The position numbers and the translations under genes were made by a program. From assembly GCA_937923145.1 (NCBI GenBank), contig CALAJT010000022.1:62001-126000 (forward strand): a stretch of DNA of 64,000 nt, read 5' to 3'. The stretch is from an uncultured Rubritalea sp. Its GTDB lineage: Bacteria > Verrucomicrobiota > Verrucomicrobiia > Verrucomicrobiales > Akkermansiaceae. The notes beneath the pieces are model-generated. The model saw nothing but the letters and a program-made list of their open reading frames with translations, was not told where the DNA came from and ran no database searches. Numbering within the stretch: position 1 is the stretch's first letter; each line of letters opens with the position of its first letter. Below are positions 59,913 through 64,000 of the stretch, one piece after another.

Positions 59913-61097
59913 CTACTTTGGTCCACGCTTGCCTTCTGGCTCAGCTTCTTTCTTCTCCTTTTTCCAGTTTACCTTCATCCCTGAGCGGAATGTGCTGAGA
60001 GGTCTAGTGACTACCCTGATAGATGACTTCACCTTATCTGAATCAACCCTAACAAAGGCTGAATCTCCCGAGCTCTGAATACGCTCTGCATCAACTTTTA
60101 TTAGCTCATCATTCTCATCAACTATCCAAAGATAGCTATCATTCACTAAGGCGGACTCTGAAACTTTATATGCATCCTTGATTTCTTTAGCAGGGAGAAG
60201 AACATTCACAAAACTACCTACAGGTAGCGGATTTGTCTTAGATTCGTAGGGATTTTCTATTGTCCCGATGATATAGCTTACTTGATTCTGTGGATTCACC
60301 GTTGGCTCCATTTGAGAAAACTCCGCTTTCCAGCTTACAGATGGGTTGCTTGGGCTAGTTAAAGTAAGTTCTAGCTTTTCACCTTTCTGATCAAACTCTA
60401 TACGGTTCATCTGATCAGCAGTGAGAGGGATACGCACCTCAGCTTTTTCTGTAGCCACTAGTTTACCAAGCATGGATTGGGCATTAGCGAAGTTACCTAC
60501 AGAGGCCGCTCTCTCAGTAATGATAGCATTATAAGGTGCACGGATTTTAGTACGCTGAATATCAGCTTCAGCCTTAGTTATAGTAGCCATGACTGAGTCA
60601 ATGTTAGCCTTAGCCGCTGCTAACTGAGGCTTGCGTAGGACGAACTCAGAGGCAGAGCTAAGTTTTCTGCCAGACGCTTTCCAGTCATCCCCCGCTTGCT
60701 TAGCACGGATTTTCTCCTCTGCTAATGTTCGCTCTTGGAGAATAAGAGCTGCCTTCTGAGTAGCTAAAGCTGCCTTGTAGTCAATATCATCTATCGTGGC
60801 TAATATCTCACCTTCCGCAACTGTCTGGCCCACTCTGAAACTCGGCGAAACTGACATGATTCTTCCATTCACCTGTGGAGATAGAGTAGTCTCGAAGTAA
60901 CTCTGCACGTTACCATAGCTTCTCACTTCTGGGCTGAAGTTTGCTTTAGTAAGCTCTAATGTATCGACCTGAGGGACGACAGTAGAAGGCTTCTTACTCT
61001 TAGGATCTTCTTTACCAGCAATCATACATTTGCCTACGGAAAGAGCGCAAAATACTATAATGATAGATACAAATGTTCGGATGATAATGTTAGCCAT
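59913..61097 (-). CDS. RND efflux periplasmic adaptor (HlyD/MFP family)
   Basis: A 394-residue periplasmic adaptor. The N-terminal membrane segment (about 6-22) anchors it. The lipoyl-type halves are VQSYFETTLSPQVNGRIMSV and TKIRAPYNAIITERAASVGN, flanking a helical hairpin (about 110-185). A beta barrel and membrane-proximal domain follow. The end is Lys/Glu-rich. It joins the RND pump to the outer-membrane channel. It is separated by 33 bp from the pump gene and 12 bp from the channel gene. Confidence 0.94.
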   Translation of the reverse strand: MANIIIRTFVSIIIVFCALSVGKCMIAGKEDPKSKKPSTVVPQVDTLELTKANFSPEVRSYGNVQSYFETTLSPQVNGRIMSVSPSFRVGQTVAEGEILATIDDIDYKAALATQKAALILQERTLAEEKIRAKQAGDDWKASGRKLSSASEFVLRKPQLAAAKANIDSVMATITKAEADIQRTKIRAPYNAIITERAASVGNFANAQSMLGKLVATEKAEVRIPLTADQMNRIEFDQKGEKLELTLTSPSNPSVSWKAEFSQMEPTVNPQNQVSYIIGTIENPYESKTNPLPVGSFVNVLLPAKEIKDAYKVSESALVNDSYLWIVDENDELIKVDAERIQSSGDSAFVRVDSDKVKSSIRVVTRPLSTFRSGMKVNWKKEKKEAEPEGKRGPK

Positions 61098-61109
61098 AAT
61101 GAAAAGTTG

Positions 61110-62477
61110 TTAGAGTCCCTTACCTAATGCGAGAGCTAGGCTGACGCGATTTTGGTACCGGAGTGCAGTGGTGTTGATGAGGAGTTCTTCGGTGTTGAAT
61201 GAGCGACGCTGGGCATCGAGAAGTGTGAGAATTTCGACGAGTCCGTTTTCATAATTTTGCTGAGTTCTAGTCTCAGCGCTTCTAGCTGCATCTAGCCCGT
61301 TTTGGTAGGATCTTTCTTGGCTAAGTAGATAAGTTTCAGAGCCTAGAGCATTTTCTACTTCTTCGAGGGCATTCAGCACAGTGGATTGGTAGCTAGCAAG
61401 AGCTTGCTTAGCACGAGCATTTGCTGCTCCGAGTTCAGCCTTCCTGCTACCTCCATCTAAAATAGGAGCTGAAAGATTCGCAGCTATCGACCAGATGTTA
61501 AAGTTTGAGTCCGCTATTCGCTTAAGCTGATTTGATCTCTGTCCGCCACTCGCTGTTAGAGTAAATGATGGATAGAGGTCTCGATGAGCTACCTTTACTC
61601 TAGAATCCGCAGCTAAGATACGGATATAAGCAGCATGGATGTCTGGTCGCTTCAGCATCACATCAGATGGAACACCTGCTGGAACTCCACGTCTTAGCGA
61701 TGGCCATGTTGAAGCCGAAATATTAGCTTTAGGGTAAGAGCCTGTTAAAGCAGCTAATCTCCTAGCCGCTTGATCTCTTGAGTTTTTACGTCCCTCTACT
61801 TGCGCTTTCGTATTCTCTACATCAGTGCGGGCTAGATCTACATCGCTCAGATTACCAGTCCCTGACTCGAAACGTCGATTCACTAGCGACACTGTCTCTT
61901 TAAAGCTACTTAAGCGACGCTCTGATAGGTTCAATAATCTCTCCGAAGCAATGAGAGAAAAACATGCCTGCATCGTCTGCGCTGCGATTGATTCACGAGC
62001 GGAGGCATAGTCCGCAGCAATAGCCGCTTGGCTCTGCTTAGAAGCAGAAATACCAGATTTGATACGCCCCCACACATCCAGCTCCCACTGAGAGTCTAGC
62101 GATGCTGAATACTGTCCACCAGAGGGAACGAATCCTGCTCCACCGATAGCCGAGGCATTCGCTGTTAGACTAGGAACAGTTGGCGCATAAGCTTTACGCG
62201 TGTTGAATCCTGCTTCCTCTAGTCTGGCTAAACTTAGTTTTAAATCAGGGTTAGAACGTAGTGCCTTGGAAACATATCCATTGAGCTGACTATCTGAAAA
62301 GAGTGACTTCAGCCCCTTCGCTACTTCCGAAGCAGAAGCAGGAGCTGGGCTAGCATCGAATTGACCAGGCACTGCTAATTGCTTATTCGCATCTAACGCC
62401 TTAGCTGAAGGCAGCATGGAGCAGCCCGGCAGAAGGTAAATTGTGGTCAGTGAAGATATAATAAAAAATGGTTTCAT
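61110..62477 (-). CDS. Efflux outer-membrane lipoprotein (NodT/TolC family)
   Basis: A 455-residue outer-membrane channel. The signal peptide ends with the lipobox LLPGC (Cys about 19). Two long TolC-type helical hairpins are visible: NPDLKLSLARLEEAGFNTRK with YSASLDSQWELDVWGRI in the first half, and DLYPSFTLTASGG with NALEEVENALGSETYLLSQE in the second. The WELDVWGRI motif is typical of NodT-type channels. It is the second gene of the operon, right after tetR. Confidence 0.95.
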   Translation of the reverse strand: MKPFFIISSLTTIYLLPGCSMLPSAKALDANKQLAVPGQFDASPAPASASEVAKGLKSLFSDSQLNGYVSKALRSNPDLKLSLARLEEAGFNTRKAYAPTVPSLTANASAIGGAGFVPSGGQYSASLDSQWELDVWGRIKSGISASKQSQAAIAADYASARESIAAQTMQACFSLIASERLLNLSERRLSSFKETVSLVNRRFESGTGNLSDVDLARTDVENTKAQVEGRKNSRDQAARRLAALTGSYPKANISASTWPSLRRGVPAGVPSDVMLKRPDIHAAYIRILAADSRVKVAHRDLYPSFTLTASGGQRSNQLKRIADSNFNIWSIAANLSAPILDGGSRKAELGAANARAKQALASYQSTVLNALEEVENALGSETYLLSQERSYQNGLDAARSAETRTQQNYENGLVEILTLLDAQRRSFNTEELLINTTALRYQNRVSLALALGKGL

Positions 62478-62486
62478 GAAATGATA

Positions 62487-63113
62487 TTACTTTTTAGGAA
62501 ATTTGTTAGGCAGTGATTCTAAGGCATTGAAAATAGAAGCTATTTGAGCATCAACAAAACTATCGACTAAATCTTGGCTAGGATTAGCAGGTAAAATGCC
62601 AACCGCTCCATTCGGACGCTTAGAGAAAATAGTAGCCAACGATATAAAGGTAGCAACCGCCCAGTTGATCAAAGGTTGCGATTTAGTTTTCAGATGTTTA
62701 CCTAAGTTAGATTCTAAATAACTCAACTCTAGTTCTCCAACTTCGCGCAAAATCAACTCGATGGGTGAACCTGGAGAATGCATCGTGCGGCACATAATAC
62801 GATTAAAGTCCCCCGCTCTACCCTCATCCAGTGAACGCAATAATATAGCACGAGCCAATGCTCCCACTTTTTCCTTCGCCGTAGCACCCTCAGAAAGCTC
62901 ACCCTTAGTAGGATAAGTTTCATCAGCCGCCGCATACGCTTCCCTAAGAGCTGACACAAAAAGATTATCTTTAGACCCGAAATGATAGTTAACCGCAGCG
63001 ATATTAGCCCCAGCTCCCTCTACAATAGCTGCAATCTTAGCGTCACGGTAGCCATGCTGAGCAAAGACCTCCACCGCGCTATCAATAAGCTTTTTCTGAA
63101 CCTCGGATTTCAT
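62487..63113 (-). CDS. TetR-family regulator (CecR/CerR-like)
   Basis: A 208-residue repressor from the ATG at 63113. A longer frame from 63146 would run through the palindromic operator, so the shorter start is preferred. The N-terminal helix-turn-helix is LIDSAVEVFAQHGYRDAKIA and VEGAGANIAAVNYHFGSKDN. The C-terminal ligand domain (RIMCRTMHSPGSPIELILRE) resembles CecR/DUF1956 regulators, which control efflux genes in enterobacteria. It is the first gene of the efflux operon and likely represses itself and the pump. Confidence 0.92.
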   Translation of the reverse strand: MKSEVQKKLIDSAVEVFAQHGYRDAKIAAIVEGAGANIAAVNYHFGSKDNLFVSALREAYAAADETYPTKGELSEGATAKEKVGALARAILLRSLDEGRAGDFNRIMCRTMHSPGSPIELILREVGELELSYLESNLGKHLKTKSQPLINWAVATFISLATIFSKRPNGAVGILPANPSQDLVDSFVDAQIASIFNALESLPNKFPKK

Positions 63114-63143
63114 CTTAGACAAAGAATTAACAGATAAAACTAA

Positions 63144-63167
63144 CATTTCAAATAATAATTTGAAATG
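63144..63167. promoter_or_regulatory. TetR operator: perfect 10-bp inverted repeat
   Basis: CATTTCAAAT, spacer AATA, ATTTGAAATG. It lies 30 bp upstream of the tetR start, in the promoter position of the efflux operon. Perfect dyads of this size at this place are typical TetR binding sites. Confidence 0.8.
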
Positions 63168-63235
63168 ATTGTTTTAATTCTATATAACAACCAATATAAA
63201 GTATTTTGCAGATATAGTATGGAATGAATATCACT

Positions 63236-63268
63236 AAAAAAGGGTGAACCTTTTCAGATTCACCCTTT
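63236..63268 (-). terminator. Terminator of clpC
   Basis: On the minus strand AAAGGGTGAA, a 10-base loop, TTCACCCTTT, then T's. It starts 25 bp after the clpC stop. Confidence 0.92.
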
Positions 63269-63293
63269 GTTTAAATTATATTTCAGCTACAGA

Positions 63294-64000
63294 CTACTCA
63301 GCGGATGAGGCTTTTTCGTCTGACTTTGGCTTGCGCTTTAGTGGCTTGAAGGTGAGTTCGTCTTCGCCTTTCTTACGAGAGACTTTCACGTTATCGCCTT
63401 CTTCCACATCTCCTCTTAGCAAGGCTTCTGCTAAAGGATCTTCCATGAAGCGCTCTACTGCTCGGCGCATAGGACGTGCTCCGTATTTCGGGTCGTATCC
63501 TTTTTCTACGATAAGATCGCGGGCTGATTTATCTAACTTAAGAGCAATGTCTTTGTCTTCGAGACGCTTGAAGAGCTTCTCACACTCAAGATCTACAATG
63601 GAATCAAGGTTCTTCTTCTCAAGCATGTGGAATACCACTAGCTCGTCGAGACGATTGAGGAATTCTGGACGGAAATACTTGCTGGATTCCTCCATGATCT
63701 TACCCTTCATACTATCGAAGTCCGCGTCGTCTGCATTCATAGCACCGAATCCAAGTGAAGTCTGGCGCTTGATAGTGGAGGCTCCTACATTTGAAGTAAG
63801 AATAATGATCGTGTTTCTGAAATCAATCTTACGACCAAAGCTGTCCGTAACCATCCCTTCTTCAAGTATCTGGAGAAGTAAATTCATGACGTCTGGGTGA
63901 GCTTTCTCGATCTCATCAAAGAGAATGACTGAGTATGGACGGCGTCTAACAGCTTCTGAAAGCTGACCACCTTCTTCATAACCCACATACCCTGGAGGCG
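63294..64000 (-). CDS. clpC: ATP-dependent Clp protease ATP-binding subunit ClpC, C-terminal part
   Basis: The frame enters from the window end and closes at 63294, giving about 235 residues. The visible part begins with PPGYVGYEEGGQLSEAVRRR followed by PYSVILFDEIEKAHPD (Walker B of the second AAA domain), then IIILTSNVGAS, EFLNRLDELVVFHML and the D2-small domain YDPKYGARPMRRAVERFMED. This is the second ATPase domain of a ClpA/B/C unfoldase. The short tail after ARPMRRAVERF, with DPLAEALLRGD, fits ClpC better than ClpB. The N-domain and first ATPase domain are outside the window. Confidence 0.9.
   Translation of the reverse strand, partial: PPGYVGYEEGGQLSEAVRRRPYSVILFDEIEKAHPDVMNLLLQILEEGMVTDSFGRKIDFRNTIIILTSNVGASTIKRQTSLGFGAMNADDADFDSMKGKIMEESSKYFRPEFLNRLDELVVFHMLEKKNLDSIVDLECEKLFKRLEDKDIALKLDKSARDLIVEKGYDPKYGARPMRRAVERFMEDPLAEALLRGDVEEGDNVKVSRKKGEDELTFKPLKRKPKSDEKASSAE

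Overview
The window reads as a chromosomal segment of a Verrucomicrobiota bacterium, most likely Verrucomicrobiales. The evidence is a PEP-CTERM exported protein, a PSD1-type cytochrome paired with a DUF1501 protein, a YfbK-like protein next to an ECF sigma factor, and a MoxR/DUF58 cluster. Base composition is moderately AT-rich. No rRNA or tRNA gene, CRISPR array or intact mobile element was seen. This assignment rests on gene content and not on a database search.

Layout. 1-3.1 kb (minus): the start of groES, dnaK and two small hypothetical genes. 3.2-9.6 kb (plus): an rsmA-Nudix fusion, accB-accC, an OmpA-type lipoprotein, an ECF sigma factor, and a YfbK-like protein that has lost its VWA domain. 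9.65-10.0 kb: a heavy-metal-associated (HMA) lipoprotein with an in-frame UGA and a SECIS-like hairpin, a strong selenoprotein candidate that ordinary gene calling would miss. 10-14.5 kb: a CAP-domain lipoprotein and a MoxR-membrane protein-DUF58-DUF1439 cluster, with one broken gene. 14.6-18.7 kb: a TPR membrane protein, a PEP-CTERM protein and a ModF-like ABC ATPase. 19.4-28.8 kb: mreB-mreC-mreD-mrdA-rng, a small membrane protein, carA and purA. 28.9-31.1 kb: two diverged TPM-like proteins and a secreted protein. 31.2-35.6 kb (minus): a histone-H1-like protein, a GH15 hydrolase and a trehalose-6-phosphate synthase/phosphatase. 36-37.4 kb: a divergent pair of unknown genes around an AT-rich region with repeated AAATTAGC boxes. 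37.5-44.5 kb: a DUF1080 pseudogene, DUF1501, PSD1, a beta-propeller protein and an IS1595-type transposase remnant. 44.8-53 kb (minus): rpoC and rpoB. 53.8-56.7 kb: a BASS transporter, a decayed P-loop kinase and an FAD oxidase. 56.7-63.1 kb (minus): a TetR-controlled RND efflux operon with a clear palindromic operator. 63.3 kb to the end (minus): the C-terminal part of clpC.

How the genes work together. Most of the window is housekeeping: chaperones, fatty-acid synthesis, the rod-shape and cell-wall elongation machinery, nucleotide synthesis and RNA polymerase. Between these blocks lie accessory genes and at least four gene remnants, which points to continuing small-scale decay. Rho-independent terminators are easy to see at several operon ends. 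Shine-Dalgarno sequences are mostly weak, so several starts were chosen from signal peptides, overlaps or family starts.
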